A stretch of DNA of 64,000 nt from Tachypleus tridentatus (lineage: Eukaryota > Arthropoda > Merostomata > Xiphosura > Limulidae), in NCBI RefSeq assembly GCF_004210375.1, contig NC_134834.1:90276170-90340169 (forward strand), read 5' to 3'. Shown here in pieces: positions 1 through 11,546 of this stretch (position 1 is the first letter of the stretch; each line of letters starts with the position of its first letter). Both the position numbers and the translations under genes were made by a program. The notes under the pieces are model-generated. The model searched no databases and was not told the DNA's origin. It saw nothing but the letters and a program-made list of their open reading frames with translations.

Positions 1-345
1 GCTTTTCACCTCACAATCATAATCTTTAAGTTTATTTAGAATAATATCATCGTCGATATATTCGGGTACGTCCATAAATGACACAGTAATAGTACGTTTA
101 GTGACACCATTAGCCGAACAGTGCACACCATTTACAGTTAGACCAGCATCTATAGCCAGGTCCACATCGTCGGGAAGAACAAAAGTTACCTCATATCCAC
201 CCGGGCGAGGAACTACGGCAGTGACCGAAGCAGCACCAAACGTAGAAATAACAGAATGGATAACGTCCCCATGGCTTGAAGTTGTCGTTTCCACAAAAAC
301 TGTACGACGCATAACTTCCATGACCTTCTTGGTTGATGAAGACAT
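1..345 (-). CDS. LINE ORF1 protein, N-terminal part (copy 1)
   Basis: Open frame of 115 codons from the ATG at 343-345 to the window edge with no stop or frameshift. It starts MSSSTKKVMEVMRRTVFVET and contains FGAASVTAVVPRPGGYEV and NGVTKRTITVSFMDVPEY, which match ORF1 of the full-length copy. The start is chosen because it is the first ATG of the frame and lies at the same place as the ATG in copy 2 (11546). ORF1 proteins of LINEs bind RNA and form the ribonucleoprotein; the CCHC knuckles seen in copy 2 would lie beyond the edge. No visible damage, so this subfamily may have been active recently. Confidence 0.75.
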   Translation of the reverse strand, partial: MSSSTKKVMEVMRRTVFVETTTSSHGDVIHSVISTFGAASVTAVVPRPGGYEVTFVLPDDVDLAIDAGLTVNGVHCSANGVTKRTITVSFMDVPEYIDDDIILNKLKDYDCEVKS

Positions 346-466
346 CGTCAAACAACTTGGAAAAATAAAAATCTAGCAAAAAAAAAAAGAACTACACGCT
401 CACTAGGCTTAGCTGTTAAATTTACACTAAGGCAATGAGGAGCTCGAAAACACGTCTGTACTCGTT
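1..466 (-). mobile_element. 5' end of 5S-rDNA-specific LINE, copy 1 (second subfamily)
   Basis: Minus-strand element entering from the left window edge. It ends at 466, directly against 5S rRNA positions 1-39 (467-505). It carries a roughly 120-bp 5' UTR (346-466) and the start of ORF1. It aligns throughout with the 5' end of the full-length copy at 6013-11691 but differs at roughly one base in five, far more than copies 2 and 3 differ from each other, so it is a separate subfamily using the same target site. The 3' part lies outside the window. Confidence 0.85.
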
Positions 467-505
467 GACGAGAACCGGCGCTTTCAACGTGGTATGAACG
501 ATGAC
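467..505 (-). pseudogene. 5S rRNA, 5' fragment cut off by LINE copy 1
   Basis: Matches positions 1-39 of the 118-nt 5S genes in this array. It abuts the LINE 5' end. The remainder of the gene would lie at the 3' end of the LINE, outside the window. The fragment lacks the internal promoter of 5S genes (about positions 50-97), so it should not be transcribed on its own. Confidence 0.85.
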
Positions 506-2235
506 AGTTTAATTCTCTTTCTTATTTGGTGTTTTAAGTGTTACTCTAAAGAAAATCGTTGTCGCAGCCCAAAATTTCCTAGTTGTGAAATATAAGAGAT
601 GCTTTAGGAATTCACTTTTACTGGAGGACGCTGGAAAGTGGAGCCTGATAACTCTGGTTTGCGTTACACATCCCCGGAACTACACGAGTGTCATTTCGGG
701 GGTATGGAAACTGTCGCTCACAGGCGTGTGTGTCATTGACATGGAACACTTAAATTGATCAATTTAGCCTCTGAGAACTTTTCTCAAACGTCTTTTAGTC
801 ACATGTTGGTGTTTATGTCTTCTTTATATTTCTTTCGGACCTACTTTCGTAAAATCTGGTATTTTACTCTCGTTACACAGGCCCACATCCCATCACTTAC
901 AGATGTGTGTGCAGAATTTAGATTTTTAACACGAGCTTGCATCGGGATTAGAATTATTTAATATTCACCTTCTTTTATTCGTCATTTGGCTATACACATT
1001 AATTTACCTGTGTTTATTAACGTGTATTTTGGTTTCCATCGGGAGAAGTCGTGTGTACTCGCCTCCTTCTCCCCTACAACAAAATAGTATTAAACGCTGG
1101 TTACCGTCTAGTGGGAGTGCCTCAGAAGTCGCTCTTTTGTCTCTCGCTAAAGAAGTGTATGGATATTAATGAAAGTACGTTGCAAAACTGGGAATAATTC
1201 TCTGACGTTATAGAAACAGAATGAATAAAGGAACAGCACCTGTCACACTCGGCTACTACCGTTCGCGAGTCGGAAGCGTGCCACGTACCGAGTTCCTACT
1301 TATCTGAAGACGTTTTCTTCGCGTTTTGCTTTCACTGCTATGTTTTCAATTTTGCTTTTACTGTTTTGTAACTTTTTTTTTTCTTGTTGTTTCTACTCGC
1401 CTATTTTGTTTTATACTCCAATAGCAAAGACTCTTGTCGTTATTGGAAAGTTAATTTTCAAATGCACATACATATAAAATAGATATTTGATTTATAAATA
1501 AGGTGTGCAATCGTCGGTGTCTCCGAGTGAAGGCTCTCTCTGCTGGGTTATATTTCTAGACAAAGTAATTTTACAAAACGTAGCGAACGAACGTTATGTA
1601 AGGAAACTCGAAATATTTGTCGCATCGCCTTTTCTGTGTAGCAGACAGATCCCTCGACAATTGCTTTTCTTAGGCAAAACGTGCACGAGCGAGACAATTT
1701 TGTGAAATAGGGAAACGTTTTAAATTCCATCTGTATAAGACTGCCTTAGATTGATGTGGGCTGGATCTACTCATTAACGAAGTTTCTGTTTTGTAGATTT
1801 CGCACCCTTTGTGCATTCCGAAGATCGACCCGCGAAGATAGTTTATTTCTTTTCTCTCCAATATACGTCTGATTGGAGGGGTTTGGTTTAAAGTGAAATG
1901 GAACGCGGCTCACGCCACCTGCTTAGAGAGCTGCTACTTTTCTTGAACGATCGCAGGAAATGAATGTTTGAACTTCGTTTTCGAAGCGTGTTTTATCAAC
2001 TGACTTGTTGATGGGAAAAGTTGATTGGTTCCTATAACAAAATGTTTTCCCAACAGTTTACCATTATAAACACCTAGTATTAAGGCACTTCAATTGAGCC
2101 AACCACTTTCTTTCTCTCTTTCGGGAAGGATTTTTTATCTCTTAAATCAGAAATTGTGAAAAAAAAGTGAGAGGTATCGATCAGCTCTTTGCGAGACCTA
2201 CAAATTTCAACGTGAAAAAAAAAAAAAAAAAAAAA
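506..2235. repeat. 5S rDNA spacer, unit 1
   Basis: About 1.73 kb, nearly identical to the spacers at 2354-4080 and 4199-5920 and close to those at 11732-13449 and 13568-15280. Longer than many animal 5S spacers. I searched by eye for tRNA boxes, snRNA and histone signatures on both strands and found none. Short open frames in it (for example 66-68 codons at about 1505-1705) are not kept intact in all units and look non-coding. Confidence 0.85.
2215..2235 (-). terminator. Pol III T-tract terminator of 5S gene
   Basis: Run of 21 A on the plus strand, that is 21 T directly after the last base of the minus-strand 5S gene. RNA polymerase III terminates in such T runs. The same tract follows every 5S copy here with lengths of about 12-21. 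Confidence 0.8.
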
Positions 2236-2353
2236 GTCATCATCACCCGGTATTCCCAGGTGGTCACCCTCCCAAGTACTAACCGGGCCCGCCGTTGCTT
2301 AGCTTCGGTGATCGGACGAGAACCGGCGCTTTCAACGTGGTATGAACGATGAC
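2236..2353 (-). rRNA. 5S ribosomal RNA (whole copy)
   Basis: 118 nt. The minus strand reads GTCATCGTTCATACCACGTT at the 5' end and contains the family hallmarks GGTTCTCGTCCGATCACC, GAAGCTAAGCAACG, GGTTAGTACTTGGGAGGGTG and ACCACCTGGGAATACC. The last two stretches include the C-box part of the internal promoter bound by TFIIIA. Termini GTCATC and GATGAC pair as helix I. By eye identical to the copies at 4081-4198 and 13450-13567. Followed by a T-tract terminator. Confidence 0.97.
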
Positions 2354-4080
2354 AGTTTAATTTTCTTTCTTATTTGGTGTTTTAAGTGTTACTCTAAAGA
2401 AAATCGTTGTCGCAGCCTAAAATTTCCTAGTTGTGAAATATAAGAGATGCTTTAGAAATTCACTTTTACTGGAGGACGCTGGAAAGTGGAGCCTGATAAC
2501 TCTGGTTTGCGTTACACATCCCCGGAACTACACGAGTGTCATTTCGGGGGTATGGAAACTGTCGCTCACAGGCGTGTGTGTCATTGACTTAAATTGATCA
2601 ATTTAGCCTCTGAGAACTTTTCTCAAACGTCTTTTAGTCACATGTTGGTGTTTATGTCTTCTTTATATTTCTTTCGGACCTACTTTCGTAAAATCTGGTA
2701 TTTTACTCTCGTTACACAGGCCCACATCCCATCACTTACAGATGTGTGTGCAGAATTTAGATTTTAACACGAGCTTGCATCGGGATTAGAATTATTTAAT
2801 ATTCACCTTCTTTTATTCGTCATTTGGCTATACACATTAATTTACCTGTGTTTATTAACGTGTATTTTGGTTTCCATCGGGAGAAGTCGTGTGTACTCGC
2901 CTCCTTCTCCCCCTACAACAAAATAGTATTAAACGCTGGTTACCGTCTAGTGGGAGTGCCTCAGAAGTCGCTCTTTTGTCTCTCGCTAAAGAAGTGTATG
3001 GATATTAATGAAAGTACGTTGCAAAAACTGGGAATAATTCTCTGACGTTATAGAAACAGAATGAATAAAGGAACAGCACCTGTCACACTCGGCTACTACC
3101 GTTCGCGAGTCGGAAGCGTGCCACGTACCGAGTTCCTACTTATCTGAAGACGTTTCCTTCGCGTTTTGCTTTCACTGCTATGTTTTCAATTTTGCTTTTA
3201 CTGTTTTGTAACTTTTTTTTTCTTGTTGTTTCTACTCGCCTATTTTGTTTTATACTCCAATAGCAAAGACTCTTGTCGTTATTGGAAAGTTAATTTTCAA
3301 ATGCACATACATATAAAATAGATATTTGATTTATAAATAAGGTGTGCAATCGTCGGTGTCTCCGAGTGAAGGCTCTCTCTGCTGGGTTATATTTCTAGAC
3401 AAAGTAATTTTACAAAACGTAGCGAACGAACGTTATGTAAGGAAACTCGAAATATTTGTCGCATCGCCTTTTCTGTGTAGCAGACAGATCCCTCGACAAT
3501 TGCTTTTTCTTAGGCAAAACGTGCACGAGCGAGACAATTTTGTGAAATAGGGAAACGTTTTAAATTCCATCTGTATAAGACTGCCTTAGATTGATGTGGG
3601 CTGGATCTACTCATTAACGAAGTTTCTGTTTTGTAGATTTCGCACCCTTTGTGCATTCCGAAGATCGACCCGCGAAGATAGTTTATTTCTTTTCTCTCAA
3701 TATACGTCTGATTGGAGGGGTTTGGTTTAAAGTGAAATGGAACGCGGCTCACGCCACCTGCTTAGAGAGCTGCTACTTTTCTTGAACGATCGCAGGAAAT
3801 GAATGTTTGAACTTCGTTTTCGAAGCGTGTTTTATCAACTGACTTGTTGATGGGAAAAGTTGAATAGTTCCTATAACAAAAATGTTTTCCCAACAGTTTA
3901 CCATTATAAACACCTAATATTAAGGCACTTCAATTGAGCCAACCACTTTCTTTCTCTCTTTCGGGAAGGATTTTTATCTCTTAAATCAGAAATTGTGAAA
4001 AAAAAAAAAAAAGTGAGAGGTATCGATCAGCTCTTTGCGAGACCTACAAATTTCAACGTGAAAAAAAAAAAAAAAAAAAA
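2354..4080. repeat. 5S rDNA spacer, unit 2
   Basis: About 1.73 kb, the same spacer as the other units. Distinguished by a 9-bp deletion near 2588 (the ATGGAACAC present in the others after GTGTGTCATTGAC is missing). No gene recognised. Confidence 0.85.
4061..4080 (-). terminator. Pol III T-tract terminator of 5S gene
   Basis: 20 consecutive A on the plus strand directly 3' (minus sense) of the 5S gene at 4081-4198. Confidence 0.8.
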
Positions 4081-4198
4081 GTCATCATCACCCGGTATTC
4101 CCAGGTGGTCACCCTCCCAAGTACTAACCGGGCCCGCCGTTGCTTAGCTTCGGTGATCGGACGAGAACCGGCGCTTTCAACGTGGTATGAACGATGAC
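4081..4198 (-). rRNA. 5S ribosomal RNA (whole copy)
   Basis: 118 nt, by eye identical to the copy at 2236-2353, with the complete A/intermediate/C-box internal control region and a T20 terminator. Distance to the previous gene start is 1845 bp. Confidence 0.97.
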
Positions 4199-5920
4199 AG
4201 TTTAATTCTCTTTCTTATTTGGTGTTTTAAGTGTTACTCTAAAGAAAATCGTTGTCGCAGCCCAAAATTTCCTAGTTGTGAAATATAAGAGATGCTTTAG
4301 TAATTCACTTTTACTGGAGGACGCTGGAAAGTGGAGCCTGATAACTCTGGTTTGCGTTACACATCCCCGGAACTACACGAGTGTCATTTCGGGGGTATGG
4401 AAACTGTCGCTCACAGGCGTGTGTGTCATTGACATGGAACACTTAAATTGATCAATTTAGCCTCTGAGAACTTTTCTCAAACGTCTTTTAGTCACATGTT
4501 GGTGTTTATGTCTTCTTTATATTTCTTTCGGACCTACTTTCGTAAAATCTGGTATTTTACTCTCGTTACACAGGCCCACATCCCATCACTTACAGATGTG
4601 TGTGCAGAATTTAGATTTTAACACGAGCTTGCATCGGGATTAGAATTATTTAATATTCACCTTCTTTTATTCGTCATTTGGCTATACACATTAATTTACC
4701 TGTGTTTATTAACGTGTATTTTGGTTTCCATCGGGAGAAGTCGTGTGTACTCGCCTCCTTCTCCCCTACAACAAAATAGTATTAAACGCTGGTTACCGTC
4801 TAGTGGGAGTGCCTCAGAAGTCGCTCTTTTGTCTCTCGCTAAAGAAGTGTATGGATATTAATGAAAGTACGTTGCAAAACTGGGAATAATTCTCTGACGT
4901 TATAGAAACAGAATGAATAAAGGAACAGCACCTGTCACACTCGGCTACTACCGTTCGCGAGTCGGAAGCGTGCCACGTACCGAGTTCCTACTTATCTGAA
5001 GACGTTTTCTTCGCGTTTTGCTTTCACTGCTATGTTTTCAATTTTGCTTTTACTGTTTTGTAACTTTTTTTTTTCTTGTTGTTTCTACTCGCCTATTTTG
5101 TTTTATACTCCAATAGCAAAGACTCTTGTCGTTATTGGAAAGTTAATTTTCAAATGCACATACATATAAAATAGATATTTGATTTATAAATAAGGTGTGC
5201 AATCGTCGGTGTCTCCGAGTGAAGGCTCTCTCTGCTGGGTTATATTTCTAGACAAAGTAATTTTACAAAACGTAGCGAACGAACGTTATGTAAGGAAACT
5301 CGAAATATTTGTCGCATCGCCTTTTCTGTGTAGCAGACAGATCCCTCGACAATTGCTTTTTCTTAGGCAAAACGTGCACGAGCGAGACAATTTTGTGAAA
5401 TAGGGAAACGTTTTAAATTCCATCTGTATAAGACTGCCTTAGATTGATGTGGGCTGGATCTACTCATTAACGAAGTTTCTGTTTTGTAGATTTCGCACCC
5501 TTTGTGCATTCCGAAGATCGACCCGCGAAGATAGTTTATTTCTTTTCTCTTCAATATACGTCTGATTGGAGGGGTTTGGTTTAAAGTGAAATGGAACGCG
5601 GCTCACGCCACCTGCTTAGAGAGCTGCTACTTTTCTTGAACGATCGCAGGAAATGAATGTTTGAACTTCGTTTTCGAAGCGTGTTTTATCAACTGACTTG
5701 TTGATGGGAAAAGTTGAATAGTTCCTATAACAAAAATGTTTTCCCAACAGTTTACCATTATAAACACCTAGTATTAAGGCACTTCAATTGAGCCAACCAC
5801 TTTCTTTCTCTCTTTCGGGAAGGATTTTTATCTCTTAAATCAGAAATTGTGAAAAAAATTTGAGAGGTATCGATCAGCTCTTTGCGAGACCTACAAATTT
5901 CAACGTGAAAAAAAAAAAAA
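4199..5920. repeat. 5S rDNA spacer, unit 3
   Basis: About 1.72 kb. Belongs with units 1 and 2 to the left spacer variant (GTGTCTCCGAGTGAAGGCTC near 5206; TGAGAACTTTTC near 4465). No gene recognised in it. Confidence 0.85.
5908..5920 (-). terminator. Pol III T-tract after the interrupted 5S gene
   Basis: 13 A on the plus strand directly after the 3' part of the split 5S gene. Still in place, so any transcript started at the remaining internal promoter could end normally. Confidence 0.7.
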
Positions 5921-6012
5921 GTCATCATCACCCGGTATTCCCAGGTGGTCACCCTCCCAAGTACTAACCGGGCCCGCCGTTGCTTAGCTTCGGTGATCGG
6001 ACGAGAACCGGC
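5921..6012 (-). pseudogene. 5S rRNA, 3' part split by LINE copy 2
   Basis: 92 nt matching 5S positions 27-118, including the whole internal promoter region. It abuts the poly(A) end of the LINE. Positions 27-40 (GCCGGTTCTCGTCC) are present here and again at the other end of the LINE (11692-11705), the target-site duplication. Confidence 0.93.
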
Positions 6013-6293
6013 TTTTTTTTTTTTTTTCTCTTTATTTATCCCACCTCAACGAGGGGGTATACACAGAAATACAACAAATAAAACACAAGTTAATGAATTA
6101 GCATGTAACAATAACTCTGTAGATTACCATGCTGAAAATACCACAAAGTTAATAAAATTAGATAAAAAAGAAAAAAAAAGAGGTAATTGGAACAGCAGGT
6201 AATCCAACAAACATTACAATTTACATTAACAAACAAGAAATCAATGGATCTTTCATTGGTAACAAATAAAATGCAAATAAATAACAACTTATC

Positions 6294-9200
6294 TTAACAA
6301 CGTACACAAGAATAACCTTGGGCACCTTGGGTTACCAAGCTACCAACATAAGAATACACAGAATAAAAAACATTTAATGAGTTATGTAACAAAGATCTAT
6401 GATAATGAAGATATATATGTCTCCGTACACGCACTTTAAACATGGAAATTAAATGAATTACGCGATGTCGTGCCAAAGAAACTGAACGAGCAGAACATAT
6501 AACCTGACGTGCCAAACTAGTAATCAAACGGAATATGTTCCAGCATCTCCTGGGTAACGAAGGGTGAGGTCCCACTAAGAGGCATCTCCTCCATACCCAG
6601 TTAGATATGGGACATCCAAAATAAAACGCCAATAATTTATATACATATGACCACAAAGGCTGCACAAAAGGACATAGGAAAAACAGATGGTCTATGGTTT
6701 CCCGCGCCTGTGAACAGAAAGTGCACAACCCTGTGGGATGTCTGTCCATATGTACTAGCTTGACATAAGTGGTTATCGCCGCAACCAAAGTAAATAATCC
6801 ACATCACAAACATGAAAACCCACAAAAGAAGAATAAGCGTTTTTTTCGAATGAGTTTCCAATCTCCAGGAGGAACAATATCCCCCCAGTAGAATGGAGCA
6901 GGTAAATTAGTAGCTAGTGAACACTGTATATGACCCACCAGTTGCTTCACAGATAAACCTTGAAAATGAACCCGGTTATCAGAGTGGTCCAGAAAATATA
7001 AATCTACAACAAGTGTGGTCGATGGGAGAGGAGCCGGCTGGTTGGACAAAACCGTCAACCAGTCCACAGGCAACGCCTCCTTCAGCATATTAAAATGTGA
7101 AACAATTGTGCGGACATTGACCAACGGATCAGCGTCCGTACACATTTCAATCACCGCCCTCACCGGAAGAAAACCTGGGAGCACCTCGTACAACAAATGT
7201 CGGACCTGAACCAAACCTGCGTTGATAAATTCAGGAAAATTAAATGTTCGGTTCCGAACATCCACAATAGCCGGATTGAAAACAAAGGTTCATCAAAATT
7301 TGTGGGGAAAGAGGAGCTGCGACAATCCCTCTTTCCCCAAGAAGAACCTTCCAGGCATGAAACATTTCCTGAATATACAAAGGTAACGATTTCACAAAAC
7401 GTGGCAAAATTCGGCATTGAAGAATCCGAAAGCCCAAAGCGAGATTGCCATAACAAGAAAAAATCCAGAAAGAAGTTGTCGCAGGGTGGAAGGACAAGAA
7501 GCATCCAAACAACGCTGCAACAATCTCAAACGGAATGCAAGTTTACGGGCATTAATATCAACCAAGTTGATACCTCCACAATCATAACTCCGGATCAGAA
7601 TACCGTATGCCACTTTATGTATACCTCCCCGCCAAATAAAATCAAGTATACATTTGCGAAATCGAGCCTCAAACTGTGTTGGCAACGGCAGAATTTGCAA
7701 CGTGTACCACAACACAGATGCTACCAAGGAATTCACCACAAGAGATTTACCCTTTAGTGACAATGAACGAAAACGCCACGACACCAAGATACGAGATACC
7801 CTGCGCAAAACATCCTGCCACGTATCCTGCAGCATTACATCGAAATGGGAGTGGAAAACTATACCTAAAATCCTAATAGGATCCTGGGAAATTCTCAACT
7901 CATCCAGGACAAAGTCTGCAGAAGAGGCCAAACACCCAACCCACAAACCCTGACTCTTGGCCCAGTTGATCCTTCCCCCAGTAGCTCTGCCAAAAGTTTG
8001 GCATACATCCAACACATGAGGCAAAGATTTGGCGTCCCGTAAGGTCAAAGTGGTATCATCAGCATGCTGATAAATAAGGGACGGCGTGTTGAGGAACACA
8101 TCACCCCAATACCAGTAATATGAACATTATGAACTAACATATTTCGTAACGGTTCGACACTGAGAACGTAAAGTAAAGCAGACATTGGGCATCCTTGACG
8201 AATACCCCGGGTTACAGCAAAATCATTTGTGAGAAATCCATTAAACTTAACACAACTAGAAATAGAAGTATAGCAAAGACGAACCCAATGAACAAAAGTA
8301 GAACCAAAACCCATACGCACAAGAAGTTGAAATAGATACTCATAGGCCACCCGATCAAAGGCTTGCATCTGATCGAGCTTCAAAAAGATTCCACCCTGGC
8401 CGGTACGTGCTAAAGATTGCAATAGCAAAACGAGTGTTAACGGAGTATCAGCAACGTCCCGTCCAGGTATACACCCGGATTGGTCATCTGAAACTAAACT
8501 GGAGATCACAGACGAAAGGCGACGAGCCAGCACTTTGGCCAGAAGCTTATAGTCAGAACATAGCAATGTCAAAGGCCGGCTGTTAGCCGCCAACCGTCGA
8601 TCCCCGCCTTTCGGGATAGGAACAATTACCCCGAACACATTGAACTGAGCAACTGTGGAGAGAGAAAAAGGTCAGACAGGACAGACACAAAGTCGTCAAC
8701 AAAATGAGGGAGGAAACATTTGTAAAATTCGGACGTAAAACCATCCAAACCAGGAGATTTGCCAATTGGTAAACTGTCTAGAGCAGCGAGAATTTCCGAA
8801 ATCGTGAATGGAGCATCACAAATATTAGCTTGTTCATGGGTGAGAGTTTTATCAACAAAGGTGAGAACGAAATCGATGTCGTCCTGCAGAACAATATCTT
8901 CAGTATATAGTGCTGAATAATATTGATGCAGAACAGCAGCGACATCATCCGCATCGGACACTTCTTCACCCCCATCAGTGAGCATGGATCGAAACTCAAT
9001 TCTGCTCTGTCGGACTCTTTCCATACGAAGAAAGTAAGAGGTAGACCTCTCACCCTCCTCAAACCAACGAATATGAGAACGAATCCTCGCCCCCTCTATC
9101 GTATGGTGATCCAAAGTCTCCAATTCATCTTCGAGTTCATATAATTTTACCTTAGACCTACCAGGGAAACGAGACAGTTTTCGAAGCTCACGATTGATGG

Positions 9201-10152
9201 ACGACTCAAGCTGACATTTGCGAGAACGGGATGCCCGCGCTCGAAGAAGCGAATATCGCTGGGTAAGTGAACGGAACGCGGATTTCAATGTTTCATACCA
9301 CGAAATTTTATTAGTCCCATATACTGTCCAACTTCGACTTCTGGCGATTAACAGCTTAATGGCTTTCACATATTCGGCATCCATCAACAACTGGTTATTG
9401 AAGTGCCAGAAATTAGGACCTCTGACAACGGGCCGCAGTGTAAGCTCGAAGCCCAATAAAGCATGATCTGTAGCAGGAAACCACAACGTACGTAAGCGTT
9501 TGACAGTCCCCTGTAAGGTAGATGATAGCAAAACCTTATCAATACGAGACGACAACATCTCACCATTAACAAAGCTCTTCCACGTGAAACCAGGGGTAGT
9601 CGGCGATAAGAGAGAATGCGCATCAAGTAAATCAAACTTACTGAGGAACTGAACAAAAGCCGAACGACTAGCATCACGGGAGAAACGAACAGGAAATCGA
9701 TCGCGTGACACATCCACCACACAATTAAAATCCCCCACAACGAGTAATCCCGTACAATCATCTAAGTTATAGGTTAAGGTGTGGAAAAAATCCCGTCTCT
9801 CATAAATATCGCGAGGAGCATATACTGATGATAGCAGGAAAGACGAAGTCTCGAAAGTTAATTTTACAGTCAAAACCCTACCCACCCCATCAGAAGAAAC
9901 GAATGTAACATTATCCCTCAAAAACCGCTGTAACAAGATGGCAACCCCTTGTCGTCCAGTAAGAGAATTATTAAAAAAAGCTAAACCTGGCCAATATTTC
10001 AGTACAACATCTTGAAAATCATCAGTAAAAAACGTTTCCTGTAAACAAACAACATCAAAATTAGTAACAAAGTAATCCAGATAATAAGCCAGCTTACTAA
10101 CATTACGCAACCCATTACAATTCAAAACCCCCACCCTGAGTGAATGTAACAT
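6294..10152 (-). pseudogene. LINE ORF2: AP endonuclease, reverse transcriptase, zinc finger (frame-broken)
   Basis: About 1286 codons from ATG 10150-10152. N-terminal AP-like endonuclease: LNCNGL, CLQETFF, SSVYAP, VVGDFNC, SRIDKV and FPATDHALLG supply the N, E, Y, D/N, R/D and D/H catalytic motifs. The RT domain follows (about 8800-7900): GKSPGLDGFTSEFYK, FGVIVPIPKGGDRR, DQSGCIPGRD, LDQMQAFDRVAYEYLF, RQGCPMSALLY and QHADDTTL, where HADD replaces the usual YADD. Near the C terminus is a CX2CX8HX4C finger (CTFCSQARETIDHLFFLC, about 6670-6720). Frame breaks: near 8628 (one C fewer than copy 3), near 8095 (2 bp, shared with copy 3), within 7400-7500 (shared), two A deletions near 7283 and 7297, and near 6840-6780. 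The protein would nick the 5S gene and prime reverse transcription there. Confidence 0.9.
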
Positions 10153-10350
10153 GCAAAAGACGACAAACAGGAACGAGAATTAAAATTAAACTGTATCTTA
10201 CACAAAAGTTACAAGAACAATCGTAAAGAATTGAGCAAATATGTACAAAGTACAGTTAACAATAAAACACATTCTTACACTAAAATGAAACAAACAAACA
10301 AACAAACAAACAAAAAAAAAACAAAAAAAAAAACAACAAACAACAATCAT
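10153..10350 (-). other. ORF1-ORF2 linker of the LINE
   Basis: About 200 bp between the ORF1 stop and the ORF2 ATG. Contains (CAAA)n and A-rich runs on the plus strand at 10290-10340. No coding potential seen. The two ORFs do not overlap here, so ORF2 would need reinitiation or a separate mechanism. Confidence 0.6.
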
Positions 10351-11546
10351 TTATGTTTGAGACACCGCCTTCGCCTTTGCACGAGGTTTCCTAAGTATCG
10401 GGACGTCCGACACCCGTTTCCGTCTACTGATCTTTGAGGTGTTACCTGGATTCATCGCCACCACACTAGCATACTTCCAACGACGTTGAAGAGGCACCTC
10501 CACATCGCCGGCGGTACGTTCACCACTAACCGTAAGTGGTGGGAAGTGTCGATCAAAATTACGTCGTCCAGCAGGGGGAAGACTACTAGCCCGTTCCCTG
10601 GCCCCACCAGAAACCGTCGGTCGCCTGGAAGATACATCCACCCAAGGGGTAGCTGTAGTCTCCCTTGAAATGGAAACCTCCGAATCAGCGCGTTGATGAA
10701 CAGATAGTCTTTCAGCGTCTTCAGGCACTGCACGAGAAGGAACAACCGTGGCCACGTCAACCTCGTCACGATAAGGAGTGGGCGTGGCCACGTCAGCGTC
10801 GTCACGAGAAGGAGTGGGCGTGGCCACGTCAGCGTCGTCACGAGAAGGAGTGGGCGTGGCCACGTCAGCGTTGTCACGAGAAGGAGTGGGCGCGGCCACA
10901 TCATCGTCGTCACAAGAAGAAGGCCGAGGAACAACAAGCTTGGGACAACGTTGCCGAACATGTCCTTGCACATGACAATGTCGGCAAATAAATTGGGGAC
11001 AATCGCGATATAAATGATCCGCCCCCAAACATAAATTACACACTTTTGACTGGCGATCATGCTTCACCTTTAACATAACCGCCTTCCCCAAAGGATCAAA
11101 AACTTTCACAACGTACGGCAAAGAGATACACTTTTCACTAAAAGACACACGAACATGGCGTATACCTAAATATATGCCTTGGTCTCTCTTCCACACTATA
11201 GGGCTCCTTACTTCACAAGAAAAATCCTTAAGTTTATTTAAAAGAACATCATCGGCTATATATTCTGGTACTTCCATAAAAGAAACAGTAATAGTGCGTT
11301 TAGTTACACCATTAGCCAAACAGTGTACGCCATTTACAACAAGACCAGCATCGACAGCTAGGTCTACGTCAGCAGGGAGAACAAAGTTACCTCATAACCT
11401 CCCGGGCGAGGAACAACAGCAGTAACCGAAGCAGCACCAAACGTATTCATAACAGCATGGATCACGTCCCCATGGTTTGAATTGGAAGTTTCCACAAACA
11501 CCGTGCGATGCATTACTTCCATACTTGTTTGAGAAGCTGAACACAT
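10351..11546 (-). pseudogene. LINE ORF1 with two CCHC zinc knuckles (one frameshift)
   Basis: About 398 codons from ATG 11544-11546 (MCSASQTSMEVMHRTVFVET) to the stop at 10351. A 1-bp deletion near 11384, relative to copy 1 (AACAAAGTT against AACAAAAGTT on the plus strand), breaks the frame; the longer open piece is 322 codons from about 11319. That piece has two CX2CX4HX4C knuckles (CNLCLGADHLYRDC and CRHCHVQGHVRQRC, about 11040-10945), an acidic/proline-rich tandem repeat of about 12 residues (ATPTPSRDDADV, about four and a half copies), and a basic C terminus (SRRKRV, RKPRAKAK). ORF1 proteins of this kind bind the element RNA. Whether the frameshift is biological or a sequencing slip in an A run is undecided. 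Confidence 0.85.
10740..10915 (-). repeat. 36-bp in-frame minisatellite in ORF1
   Basis: Plus-strand unit GAGAAGGAGTGGGCGTGGCC plus 16 further bases, repeated about four and a half times with few changes. The period is a multiple of three and encodes the 12-residue ATPTPSRDDADV repeat, so copy-number change leaves the reading frame intact. Sits between the zinc knuckles and the basic tail. Confidence 0.9.

Noticed and set aside
7015-7953. Plus-strand frames of 64-186 codons inside LINE ORF2
   Set aside because: They are antisense shadows of the RT and thumb region; the minus strand carries all recognisable motifs.
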